NCBI GenBank assembly: GCA_963828405.1
Contig: CAWHEG010000030.1
Span: 357,538-421,537 of the forward strand
Source: JANMJD01 sp963828405
Lineage (GTDB): Bacteria; Actinomycetota; Acidimicrobiia; Acidimicrobiales; Ilumatobacteraceae
Length of the DNA stretch: 64,000 nucleotides
Direction of reading: 5' to 3'
Part shown: positions 8,317 through 16,371 of the stretch, in pieces
Layout of the letters: each line of letters starts with the position of its first letter
How positions within the stretch are numbered: the stretch's first letter is position 1
Position numbers and translations under genes: made by a program
Notes under the pieces: model-generated
The model's input: only the letters and a program-made list of their open reading frames with translations
What the model was told of the DNA's origin: nothing
Databases searched by the model: none

Positions 8317-8649
8317 ATGGCAATCCGCGCCAAGCTCACCACGCAACAGGAAATCGACGCCCGCCGGGCGGCACCGGGCGGCAGGCCGGTGGCCCCCGAC
8401 AAGCCCAAGCGTGTGATCTCCGACGAGGAGAAGGCCACCCGCAAGGAGCGAGTCGCCAAGGCGAAGGATGCCCTGGCCCGCTCGGTGGGCGGCAAGGGAG
8501 AGCACGTGACGGCCGGGCGCGCCGCGCTCAAGGCGTACCTGCAGCGGCTCAACGATCCCCGCCAGCCTGACGACGCCCAGTTCGAGGCGCTGATCGAGGC
8601 GCCCTTCAAGGCGCCGCCGAAGAAGAAGACCAACGACGGCCGCTTCTGA
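8317..8649 (+). CDS. Small highly basic protein of unknown function
   Basis: A 110-residue protein, not recognised. It is Lys/Arg-rich, begins MAIRAKLTTQQEID, has a central charged stretch (SDEEKATRKERVAKAKDALA) and ends PFKAPPKKKTNDGRF. The composition suggests nucleic-acid or ribosome binding, but no domain is evident. AAAGGA lies about 9 nt before the ATG, and a TATCGT hexamer upstream may be the -10 element. It lies 14 bp before an SDR gene and could be co-transcribed. Confidence 0.7.
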   Translation: MAIRAKLTTQQEIDARRAAPGGRPVAPDKPKRVISDEEKATRKERVAKAKDALARSVGGKGEHVTAGRAALKAYLQRLNDPRQPDDAQFEALIEAPFKAPPKKKTNDGRF

Positions 8650-8663
8650 GTCCCACCCGTCCG

Positions 8664-9320
8664 ATGCGGGTGATCGTCACCGGCGCCGACCAGCCGATCG
8701 GCGCCGCCGTCGTAGCGGGCATGGGCACCCGCGGGGCTCGGGTGATCGGTGTCGACGCCGTCACCGCCGATCGGGGTGCGAGCGGTGACCGGGTCTCGGG
8801 CGCCGTGGTGGCGCTCGGCGGCCTCGATCTGCTGGTGATCAGCGGCTGGGCCGCAGCCGGGCTGCGGCCCGTCCCGTTCGACGATGTGGACGACGACGCC
8901 TTTGCGGCGATCTGGGAGGGCGGCATGCAGGGCATGCTGTGGACGCTGCAGTCGACGATCCCGGCGTTGCGTGCGTCGGGCGGCGCCGTCGTCGTGGTGC
9001 TGCCGACGACGGGGATGAGCGGGGGCGCCCGCTACGCCGCGGCTGCGGCGACGTTCGAGGGCCAGCGGATCATGATGAAGTCGGCGGCACGGCAACTCGG
9101 TCCGCAGGGCATCCGGGTGAATGCGGTCGCCGTCGCTGCGGAACTGGTGCTCGCCGACGCTGCGGCGGCCGACGTGCACTACCTCGCCCCGCCGGCCATC
9201 GCCGCCCCGCCGCAGGCCGAGGACGTCACCGACGTCATCGGCTTCCTCGTCAGCCGAGCCGGACGGCATATGAGCGGCCAGACGATCACGATCGACGGCG
9301 GACGATGGCTGGCACCCTGA
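8664..9320 (+). CDS. SDR-fold protein lacking the usual catalytic YxxxK
   Basis: A 218-residue Rossmann protein. The N-terminal MRVIVTGADQPIG is a TGxxxxxG-like cofactor motif (TGADQPIG), and the C-terminus ends MSGQTITIDGGRWLAP as in many short-chain dehydrogenases. The expected catalytic Tyr-x-x-x-Lys is absent: the equivalent stretch is GARYAAAAATFEGQRIMMKSAA, where Tyr and Lys are far apart. It may be a non-catalytic partner of the intact SDR that overlaps its 3' end by 16 bp. Confidence 0.8.
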   Translation: MRVIVTGADQPIGAAVVAGMGTRGARVIGVDAVTADRGASGDRVSGAVVALGGLDLLVISGWAAAGLRPVPFDDVDDDAFAAIWEGGMQGMLWTLQSTIPALRASGGAVVVVLPTTGMSGGARYAAAAATFEGQRIMMKSAARQLGPQGIRVNAVAVAAELVLADAAAADVHYLAPPAIAAPPQAEDVTDVIGFLVSRAGRHMSGQTITIDGGRWLAP

Positions 9321-10090
9321 CGCCACGGCGCCTCGAGGGGCGCACGGCGATCGTCACCGGGGCGGGCCAGGGAGTCGGACTCGGCATCGCCCGCCGACTG
9401 GCCGCCGAGGGCGCCAACGTCGTCATCGCCGCCCGGCGTGCCCAGACCGGTGAGCCGGCGGCCGAAGCCATCCGAGGGAGTGGAGGGGCGGCGACGTGCA
9501 TCGTCATCGACGTCACCGACCGGGCCCAGGTCCAGGCATGCGTCGATCGCACGGTGGCCGAGTTCGGCGGCCTGCAGATCATGATCCACAATGCCGTGGC
9601 CGGCGCGGCGTCGGTGCACCGGCTCGAGGACGTCGAGGCGGGCACCTGGGACACGTTGTCACGCACCGCCGTCTGGGGCAGCTACTACTGCGCCCAGATC
9701 GCGGGCCCCCACCTGCACGCCGCTCGGGCACGGGGCCGGCTGATCCTGATCACATCGCCCAGTGGGGTCGAGGGCAGTCACACCCTGCCGCTCTACTCGC
9801 CCGTCAAGGCCGCCCAGCGGGCGCTGGCCAAGAGCCTGGCACGGGAGTGGGGACATCACGGCACGACCGTCAACTGCATCGGTCCCGTGGCCGAGACACC
9901 GGCGCTGACCAGGGCGTTCGAGTCGAACCCCGAGCTCAGCGCCCGGCTCTCGGCGCGTACGCCGCTGGGCCGGCTCGGTGATCCCGAGACCGACATCGGG
10001 GCGGCGGCGGCCTTCCTGGCCAGTGACGACGCGGCCTACATCACCGGCCAGACGCTGATCGTCGACGGCGGCCACTTCATGGGGTTCTGA
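9305..10090 (+). CDS. Short-chain dehydrogenase/reductase
   Basis: A 261-residue classical SDR. It has TGAGQGVGLGIA for NAD(P) binding (residues 18-29), an N-A-V segment in place of NNAG, Ser in ITSPSG, the catalytic Y-S-P-V-K, and a C-terminal GQTLIVDGGHFMGF. The Y/K pair is intact, unlike the preceding paralogue. It would interconvert an alcohol and a ketone; substrate unknown. The ATG lies inside the previous gene, and its TGA overlaps the next ATG (TGATG), so the SDR-SDR-LLM genes form a coupled operon. Confidence 0.92.
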   Translation: MAGTLTPRRLEGRTAIVTGAGQGVGLGIARRLAAEGANVVIAARRAQTGEPAAEAIRGSGGAATCIVIDVTDRAQVQACVDRTVAEFGGLQIMIHNAVAGAASVHRLEDVEAGTWDTLSRTAVWGSYYCAQIAGPHLHAARARGRLILITSPSGVEGSHTLPLYSPVKAAQRALAKSLAREWGHHGTTVNCIGPVAETPALTRAFESNPELSARLSARTPLGRLGDPETDIGAAAAFLASDDAAYITGQTLIVDGGHFMGF

Positions 10091-11058
10091 TGTCCGATCC
10101 GATCGTTGCCCCGCCCATCCCACTTGCCCCCGGCTCGGTCTCGCTCCGGCTGTACCCCCACGACATGGCCGCCGTCGACCAGGTGGCCGAACTGCGCGTG
10201 CAGGCCGGTCTCGCCGTGGAGGCGGGGTACGACGGGGTGATGGTCAGCGAGCATCACGCCGACTTCCCGGGCTACCTGCCCAACCCGATCCAACTGGCAC
10301 AGCTGTTGCTGGCGGCGATGCCGTCGGGCTGGGCGGCGCCGTGCCCGCTGCTGCTGCCGATGCAGCCGTACGCCCTGATCGCCGAGCAACTGGCCTGGCT
10401 CGATGCCGCCTATCCCGGCCGGGTGGGCGCCGGGTTCGCCGCCGGGGCCCTGCCGGTCGACTTCGAGCTCGCCGAGGTGCCCTTCGACGAGATCGTCGAG
10501 CGGTTCAAGGCCGCCGTCCCGAGGATCGTGGCCGCCCTGCGCGGCGCCGACCGGTCGCCGCTCGGTCGTGACCGGGCAATCGCCCGCTGCGCCGAGCACC
10601 CGATCCCGGTCGTGCTCGCCGCCCAGAGCGGTCCGGCGGTCCGCCGCGCGGCCGCCGTCGGCGCCGGGGTGCTGTACGACTCGTTGCAGACCAACGAGGT
10701 GTCCCGCAGGCTGTCCGACGCCTACGAAGCGGCCGGCGGGACGGCGGCCAAGATCCTCATCCGCCGCGTCTGGATCGGCGACCCGCCGACAGTCGAGATG
10801 CGGGCCCAGATGGCCCACTACCGCAGCTACGCGCCGGCGCACGCCATCGCCAACTGGGGCGCTGACGAGCAGCTGGTCCAGGGCGCCGACGGCGTCGAAG
10901 CGGCCGAGCGTCTGGCCCGTGTGCTCACCGAGTCGAACTGCGACGCGGTCAACGTTCGGGTTCACCTGAACGGTCTTTCACCCGCTCAGGTACGCGAGCA
11001 GCTCGACCGCCACCGCAGCGAGTTCGTGCCCCGCCTGCGCCGGCTGCTCGAGGCCTGA
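10090..11058 (+). CDS. LLM-class flavin/F420-dependent oxidoreductase
   Basis: A 322-residue luciferase-like barrel. Typical features include GYDGVMVSEHHADFPGYLPNP (about residues 38-58), an AWLDAAYPGRVGAGFAAGALP strand-loop, and DSLQTNE. It probably uses F420 or FMN for oxidation or reduction of a substrate shared with the two upstream SDR proteins. The ATG overlaps the SDR stop. It is shorter than many relatives, with no evident truncation. No substrate can be assigned. Confidence 0.88.
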   Translation: MSDPIVAPPIPLAPGSVSLRLYPHDMAAVDQVAELRVQAGLAVEAGYDGVMVSEHHADFPGYLPNPIQLAQLLLAAMPSGWAAPCPLLLPMQPYALIAEQLAWLDAAYPGRVGAGFAAGALPVDFELAEVPFDEIVERFKAAVPRIVAALRGADRSPLGRDRAIARCAEHPIPVVLAAQSGPAVRRAAAVGAGVLYDSLQTNEVSRRLSDAYEAAGGTAAKILIRRVWIGDPPTVEMRAQMAHYRSYAPAHAIANWGADEQLVQGADGVEAAERLARVLTESNCDAVNVRVHLNGLSPAQVREQLDRHRSEFVPRLRRLLEA

Positions 11059-11164
11059 GCTCCCGGGCGCTTCCGGGGGGGGGTGCGAAGCTGCGCATCG
11101 ACGAGGCAGTCGCCGATGTCGTGTTAGCGTCACGCCGCCCGCCTGCGGAAGGGACGCCCCCGTC

Positions 11165-12400
11165 ATGAACCGAATCGTTCGCCGACCCCTCGTGCGGCTC
11201 GTCGCAGCGGTCGCGTTCCTCGCCGCCGTGTCCGGCTGCTCGAGCGACTCGGGGAGCAGTGCGGCGGTCGACCAGCCGTCGGCGACATCACCGTCGGCGA
11301 CGACGGTCGCCGCGGCTCCTGCCGTCGTCGAGTCGGCTGCCACCGAGCCGGTCGTCACCGAGCCGGTCCTCACGGAGCCACCGGCGGCGCCCGCCCCGAC
11401 GGAGGCGCCGGCCATCGCGGCACGCTCGGCCTTCGCCGGCGCGCCGTGGACCGAGGTCGCCGGCGACGAGACATGCATGTGCGCCGGCGGCGACCCGTGG
11501 AAGATGTGGGTCCGCGACGCCGACCCGAGCAAGGTCGTGATGTACTTCGAAGGCGGCGGAGCGTGCTTCACGGCGGAGATGTGCGGACCGGCCAGCCGGT
11601 CCTACGACCGCACGGTGGACGGTGCCGACGACCCCGGCGGGTTCGGCGGCATCTTCGACTTCACCAACCCGGCGAACCCGTTTGCCGACTGGTCGTTCGT
11701 GTTCGTGCCGTACTGCACCGGCGACGTCCACATCGGCGACAGCACCCACGACTACGGCAACGGCGTCGTCGTCGAGCACAACGGCATCCCCAACGCGATG
11801 TTCGCCCTCGACCAGCTGGTCAGCCGCTACGGCTCGGCCGGCGAGGTGTTCGTCACCGGTTCGAGCGCCGGCGGAGTCCCCGCGCCGCTGTTCGGTGCGC
11901 TGGCCGCCGACCGGATGCCCGACGCGGCGGTCACTGCGCTCGCCGACGGCTCCGGGGCGTACCCGGCCGCCCCGGGGATCAACGCGGGGATCGGCGCACT
12001 GTGGGGCACCTTCGATGCCCGGCCGGACTGGCCCGAGACGGCGGCGCTGACACCGGACGAATGGAGCATCCCCGGCCTGTTCGCGGTCGCCGGGACCCAC
12101 GATCCCGATCTCGTCCTGGCCCGCCATGATCACGCCTTCGACGAGGTCCAGGCCCAGTTCTCGTCGCTCGCCGGCATCGAGGCCAGCCAGCTCGACACGT
12201 TGATCGACGCCAACGCGGCGATGATCGAGGCCGCCGGCGTGCCGGTGGCCACCTACGTCGCCGCCGGAACCGACCACACCATCCTCGGGCGCGACGAGAT
12301 GTACACCCAGGTCACCGAGGGCACGAGCTTCCTCGAGTGGCTCACTGCGCTCGCTGCTCGCCGACCCGTCGAGGACGTCCACTGCACGACCTGCACGTGA
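11165..12400 (+). CDS. Secreted lipoprotein, pectinacetylesterase-like alpha/beta hydrolase
   Basis: A 411-residue exported lipoprotein. The signal peptide ends in the lipobox AVSGC (Cys at about residue 25), followed by a long low-complexity Ser/Thr/Ala/Pro linker (about 25-90). The catalytic domain shows VVMYFEGGGACF, the nucleophile elbow VTGSSAGG, and a C-terminal DHTILGRDEMY that could supply the His. These match the pectinacetylesterase/Notum family, which deacylates glycans or lipids outside the cell. A TAGCGT hexamer and GGAAGGGA lie upstream. Pairs of Cys suggest disulphides. Substrate unknown. Confidence 0.85.
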   Translation: MNRIVRRPLVRLVAAVAFLAAVSGCSSDSGSSAAVDQPSATSPSATTVAAAPAVVESAATEPVVTEPVLTEPPAAPAPTEAPAIAARSAFAGAPWTEVAGDETCMCAGGDPWKMWVRDADPSKVVMYFEGGGACFTAEMCGPASRSYDRTVDGADDPGGFGGIFDFTNPANPFADWSFVFVPYCTGDVHIGDSTHDYGNGVVVEHNGIPNAMFALDQLVSRYGSAGEVFVTGSSAGGVPAPLFGALAADRMPDAAVTALADGSGAYPAAPGINAGIGALWGTFDARPDWPETAALTPDEWSIPGLFAVAGTHDPDLVLARHDHAFDEVQAQFSSLAGIEASQLDTLIDANAAMIEAAGVPVATYVAAGTDHTILGRDEMYTQVTEGTSFLEWLTALAARRPVEDVHCTTCT

Positions 12401-12474
12401 CGCCCAGGACCGGCTCAGGACGACCCGCCGTGCCGGCGGTCCGCCCGCGGTCGGGTGCGCCAAACTGAGAGCCG

Positions 12475-13437
12475 ATGGGCGATCACGATCCCGATCACCG
12501 CGCTGCTCACGGACACGTTCACGAGCGCGGACACGGTCACGACCACGGGGCGGCAGCGCTGCGCGCCGGACAGCGTCATCTGCGACCACTGACCATCTCG
12601 GCGGTGATGATCGTCGCCTTCCTCGCCGTGCAGATCGTCGTCGGCCTGGCCACGGGTTCGTTGGCGTTGCTGTCCGACGCCGGGCACATGGCGACCGATG
12701 CGCTCGGGCTCGGCATGGCGCTCGCCGCCATCCATGCCGCCTCGTCGGCCCGGGCCCACCCGCAGCGGACGTTCGGGCTCTACCGGCTCGAGATCCTCGC
12801 CGCGCTGGTCAACGCCGTGCTGCTGTTCGGCGTGGCCGGCTACGTCCTCGTCGAGGCCATCCGGCGCTTCGGCGACACCCGCGAGCTCGCCTCGGTGCCC
12901 GTGCTGGTGGTCGGGGTGATCGGCCTCGCCGTCAACGTGGCCGCCTTCCTGTTGCTGCGGGCCGGGGCGCGCGAGAGCATCAACCTCCAGGGCGCCTCGC
13001 TGGAGGTGCTCTCCGATGCCCTCGGGTCGGTCGGGGTGATCGTCGCCGCCGCCGTCTGGGGGATCACCGGTTGGACCTGGGTCGACCCGTTGATCGGTGT
13101 GGCGCTCGGCCTGTTCATCCTCCCCCGGGCCTGGCGACTCGGCCGGGAGGCGGTGCGGGTGCTCGTCCAGGCCGCGCCCGCTCGCTTCGACGTGGTCGCC
13201 CTGCGCGACGGGCTCGGCGCCATCGCCGGTGTCGTCGACGTCCACGACGTCCACGTGTGGACGCTGACCTCGGCGATGGACGTGGTCACCGCCCACCTGA
13301 TGGTCGGAGCGGGGACCGACGGCCACGAGGTGCTCGACCAGGCCCGCGAACTGCTCGCCGGGCGATTCGGCGTCACCCACGCGACGCTGCAGGTCGAGCC
13401 CGAGGATCACCGCGGTTGTGACGAGATCAGCTGGTGA
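12475..13437 (+). CDS. Cation diffusion facilitator (CzcD/ZitB-type Zn2+ efflux)
   Basis: A 320-residue CDF transporter. The first about 30 residues are His-rich (HGHVHERGHGHDHG). Six membrane segments follow. TM2 carries SLALLSDAGHMATDALGL with the metal-binding H-x-x-x-D, and TM5 carries EVLSDALGSVGV. The C-terminal cytoplasmic domain (about residues 240-315) has VHDVHVWTLTSAMDVVTAHL. These antiporters export Zn2+ or similar divalent ions in exchange for protons. No metalloregulator is adjacent; no Shine-Dalgarno sequence is obvious. Confidence 0.95.
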   Translation: MGDHDPDHRAAHGHVHERGHGHDHGAAALRAGQRHLRPLTISAVMIVAFLAVQIVVGLATGSLALLSDAGHMATDALGLGMALAAIHAASSARAHPQRTFGLYRLEILAALVNAVLLFGVAGYVLVEAIRRFGDTRELASVPVLVVGVIGLAVNVAAFLLLRAGARESINLQGASLEVLSDALGSVGVIVAAAVWGITGWTWVDPLIGVALGLFILPRAWRLGREAVRVLVQAAPARFDVVALRDGLGAIAGVVDVHDVHVWTLTSAMDVVTAHLMVGAGTDGHEVLDQARELLAGRFGVTHATLQVEPEDHRGCDEISW

Positions 13438-13593
13438 GGGGCCAGACGTGACGGTGGGGTGAAGCGCAACGGTGGGCGGTGGCCCGCGGCGACCCGGCAC
13501 GCCCCGCCGAGTTCGGCGCCGTCGCGCTCGGCCGGCACGCCGCGCCGCCTAGCCTCCGGGCAGACTGCTGTCGACCGAGCCATGGAGGACGAG

Positions 13594-14781
13594 ATGAGCG
13601 ACACCGTTGGCGACTGGGCGACCGACTACGACGTGTTCGATCCCGCCTACGTCACCGATCCGTTCCCGATCTGGGACGATCTACGCGAGCGGTGCCCGGT
13701 GGCCCACACCGATCGTTTCGGCGGTTCGTGGTTGCCGACCCGGTATGCCGACGTCACGGCCATCGCCCGCGACCCCGGGCACTTCAGCTCACGCCAGATC
13801 GGTGTCGTCCCGCCCCCGGACGACGGCGGCGAGATGCTCCCCGCCGGCCTGCCGCCGATCCAGGCCGATGCCCCCCTCCACACCTGGACCCGTCGATTGC
13901 TCCTGCCCTGGTTCTCCACCAACCGGGTTGCGGAGTACGAGCCCTACACCCGGGCCCTGTGCCGCCGGCTGGTCGACGGGTTCGTCGAGAACGGGAGGGC
14001 CGACGCCGCCGCCGGCTACGCCCAGCAGATCCCCGTACGGGTGATCGCCCTCGTGCTCGGTGTGCCCGAGTCGATGTCGGACACTTTCACGGGGTGGGTC
14101 CGCGACGTGCTGGAGTTCGCCCACGATACCGAGCGCCGGTCCCGCGCCCGGGGCGAGATCGTGGCGTACTTCATGGGCGAGATCGAGCAACGCCGCAGCG
14201 GCGACGGCCTCGATCTGATCTCGACGCTGCTGCGCACCGAGGTCGACGGTGTCCCGGTCGGCGACGGTCACATTCTCGGCACCGTTGCGCTCACCCTGAT
14301 CGCCGGCGTCGACACCACCTGGTCGGCGATCGGTTCCGCCCTGTGGCACCTGGCGACCCATCCCGACGATCGGCGGAGGCTGGCCACCGAGCCCGAACTG
14401 ATGCCGCTGGCCATCGAGGAGCTGTTGCGGGCGTACGCGCCGGTGACCATGGCCCGCATCGTCACCGAGGATCTCGAGTACGCCGGCTGCCCGATGCGCG
14501 AGGGCGACCGGGTGCTGCTCAGCTTCCCGGCGGCCAACCGCGATCCCGAGGCGTTCGAGGACGCCGACGTCGTGCGGCTCGACCGCGAGGCGAACCGGCA
14601 CGTGGCCTTCGGCGCCGGCATCCACCGCTGCGCCGGCTCCAACCTGGCCCGGATGGAGTTGCGGGTGGCGCTCGAGGAGTGGTTGGCCCGCATCCCGGAG
14701 TTCCACCTCGATCCCGGGGGTGTCGTCACATGGGCCGGCGGCCAGGTCCGCGGCCCACGCCAGGTGCCGGTGGTCTTCTGA
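13594..14781 (+). CDS. Cytochrome P450
   Basis: A 395-residue soluble bacterial P450. The I-helix oxygen motif is AGVDTT (237-242), the K-helix ExxR is E276-LL-R279, and the heme loop is FGAGIHRCAG with Cys346 as the iron ligand. The ATG at 13594 is preferred because GGAGG lies 5 nt before it; the upstream ATG at 13582 overlaps that site. It would hydroxylate an unknown hydrophobic substrate with electrons from the ferredoxin encoded downstream. Its TGA overlaps an ATG (TGATG) that opens an 18-codon mini-ORF. Confidence 0.97.
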   Translation: MSDTVGDWATDYDVFDPAYVTDPFPIWDDLRERCPVAHTDRFGGSWLPTRYADVTAIARDPGHFSSRQIGVVPPPDDGGEMLPAGLPPIQADAPLHTWTRRLLLPWFSTNRVAEYEPYTRALCRRLVDGFVENGRADAAAGYAQQIPVRVIALVLGVPESMSDTFTGWVRDVLEFAHDTERRSRARGEIVAYFMGEIEQRRSGDGLDLISTLLRTEVDGVPVGDGHILGTVALTLIAGVDTTWSAIGSALWHLATHPDDRRRLATEPELMPLAIEELLRAYAPVTMARIVTEDLEYAGCPMREGDRVLLSFPAANRDPEAFEDADVVRLDREANRHVAFGAGIHRCAGSNLARMELRVALEEWLARIPEFHLDPGGVVTWAGGQVRGPRQVPVVF

Positions 14782-14837
14782 TGCCCGGAGTCGAGTGTTG
14801 CCCGGAGATCGAGTGTTGCCTGGAGGTCGAGTTGTGA
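14781..14837 (+). CDS. 18-residue Cys-rich mini-ORF between P450 and ferredoxin
   Basis: The ORF reads MPGVECCPEIECCLEVEL. It starts in the P450 stop (TGATG) and its own stop overlaps the ferredoxin start (GTGA). It is built from in-frame 18-bp tandem units encoding (V/I)ECC(P/L)E, the last one shortened; the same units contain the purine-rich GGAG(G) used for ferredoxin initiation. It may be a coupling device or a multiplied ribosome-binding region and need not yield a stable peptide. No homologue is recognised. Confidence 0.45.
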   Translation: MPGVECCPEIECCLEVEL

Positions 14838-15037
14838 GGGTCACCGTCGATTCCGAGAGGTGCCAGGGCCACAGCCGCTGCGCCCTCCTGGCCCCCGAAC
14901 TGTTCACCGTCGACGACTACGGCCAGGCCAGCGTGGTCGGTGACGGTGAGGTTCCCGAGGAACTCCTGGCCAAGGCGCGCCTGGCCGTGGACAACTGCCC
15001 CGAGTTCGCCATCGAGCTGCACGACGACCAGGACTGA
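14834..15037 (+). CDS. Ferredoxin, P450-associated CxxHxxC [3Fe-4S]/[4Fe-4S] type
   Basis: A 67-residue single-cluster ferredoxin: C10-Q-G-H-S-R-C16 in the N-terminal half and a third Cys in VDNCPE (about residue 54). The His at the second ligand position is characteristic of actinobacterial ferredoxins that feed P450s and may tune a [3Fe-4S] cluster. GTG 14834 follows GGAGG by 7 nt. Adjacency to the P450, with overlapping ORFs, makes it the likely electron donor. No ferredoxin reductase is nearby, so reduction must come from elsewhere. Confidence 0.92.
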   Translation: MRVTVDSERCQGHSRCALLAPELFTVDDYGQASVVGDGEVPEELLAKARLAVDNCPEFAIELHDDQD

Positions 15038-15124
15038 TCCGGGTACGGCGTCCTGGTGGGGACCTTGGTCCCTGTTCCGGTGAGGCACCGACGACGTACG
15101 GTGGCCACAACGGAAGGGGTCGAC

Positions 15125-15349
15125 ATGGCAGTGCTCACGCTCCCGGGATTCGGTCGCTGGCCGCGACGGCTGTGGCAGGAGCACGAGGAAGGTGTGCTCT
15201 ACGCGCTGGCAGTCGCCCTCTACATCCCCGCCGGGTACTTCCTCGGCGAACTGGTGCTCAACTGGATCGTCGGGATCACCTTCCCGCTCGTCGTCGTCCA
15301 CCTCGTCCCCACCGGTGTGCGCCGAGCGTTCGGGAAGCGGCCGCGATGA
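15125..15349 (+). CDS. Small membrane protein of unknown function
   Basis: A 74-residue protein with two hydrophobic segments (EGVLYALAVALYIPAGYFLG and LNWIVGITFPLVVVHLVP) and basic ends. Not recognised as a named family. GGAAGGGG lies about 7 nt before the ATG. Its stop overlaps the start of the PF04307-like gene as ATGA, so the two are translationally coupled and probably act together in the membrane. Confidence 0.75.
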   Translation: MAVLTLPGFGRWPRRLWQEHEEGVLYALAVALYIPAGYFLGELVLNWIVGITFPLVVVHLVPTGVRRAFGKRPR

Positions 15350-16264
15350 GCTGGGCTGCGCACGAGCTCGAGAACTACTTCATCCAGAAGCACGGCAAGC
15401 TGCGGCTGTCGTTCCTCGCCATCGGCCTCGGTGCCTTCGGGCCAGACCTCTTCACCAAGGCTTTCGTCTACGGCGTGCATGTCGGGCCCTGGGGTTTCGA
15501 CCAATCGGCACCGATGCAGTTCCACCGAGGATGGCCGGGCGCTGGATTCACCCACTCGCTGTTCTTCGGAGCGCTGATCGCTCTGATCATCCTGCGAACG
15601 ACGAGGTCACGGGCGTGGGCGCTCGGCTTCCTCCTCGGTCAATGGGCTCACGCGGTCACCGACATCAACGACACGGCCGGGACGATGCTCTTCTTCCCGT
15701 TCTCGACGCAGGCCGTCAGCACCGGCATGTGGCGCTACGCCTCCCCTCTAGGGCGCGAGCTCGACGGTTCGGCCTACTACAGCAGTCCGGGTGGCGTGTG
15801 GGACATGTTCTGGGTCGGAATCGTCATCCTCTTCGCGAGGAAGACGCTGACGAAGGACTACTTCCGCCGGGTAGTCCGTGCCGCCGACGCAGGGGCGTGG
15901 GGCTGGCTCGAGCGACGGGCCACATCTCCCAGAACGAGGGCTCCTGGCGCTCTACCGGGGCTGGATGTTCTACGCCGTGTGCCGGATCACGGCCTGGACG
16001 CTGCGAGCCAGGTTCCAGGTCCACGATCCGTGGGACGTGCACTGGGGCGGGCCCTTCTTCGTCCAGCGGATCGATCTGTCGACGGCCCCGTTCTGGGAGG
16101 CGTTCCGCAGTGCGGCGGTCGGAGCGGTGTTGCTCGCCGTCACGCTGCTGGCCATCTGGAGGTTGCTCGGGCGCCGGTGGTGGGCGTCGGCTCCGGGGCC
16201 CGTCGTGGCCCCTGCCGAGGTCGGGATCGAGATCTACCCGACGACGCAACCCGTCGTCGGGTAA
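15346..16264 (+). pseudogene. Membrane-bound metal-dependent hydrolase (YdjM/PF04307-like), frameshifted
   Basis: Residues 1 to about 190 (SWAAHELENYFIQKHGK, GAFGPDLFTK, FTHSLFFG, GQWAHAVTDINDT) match the multi-membrane YdjM-like family with His/Asp metal motifs. Around 15,915-15,930 the frame changes. The rest of the protein (ERGLLALYRGWMFYAVCRI, VHWGGPFFVQRIDL, then a final membrane segment) is read in another frame to a TAA ending at 16264. One inserted base explains the shift. Frames on both sides look conserved, so this is a recent mutation or a sequencing indel. Confidence 0.7.
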
Positions 16265-16371
16265 CTGACGCCATCGCCATCGCCATCGCCATCGTCGGCG
16301 GAGGCAGGCTGTGAACCGACCGCCCCGGCAGGGGTCGGGCCACCGCGGACGCGCCGCCTAAGGTGACCGAG

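Noticed and set aside
16270..16293. Hexamer repeat gccatc, four copies
   Set aside because: Short, low-complexity sequence at the end of the previous gene; no structure or conservation to support a role.
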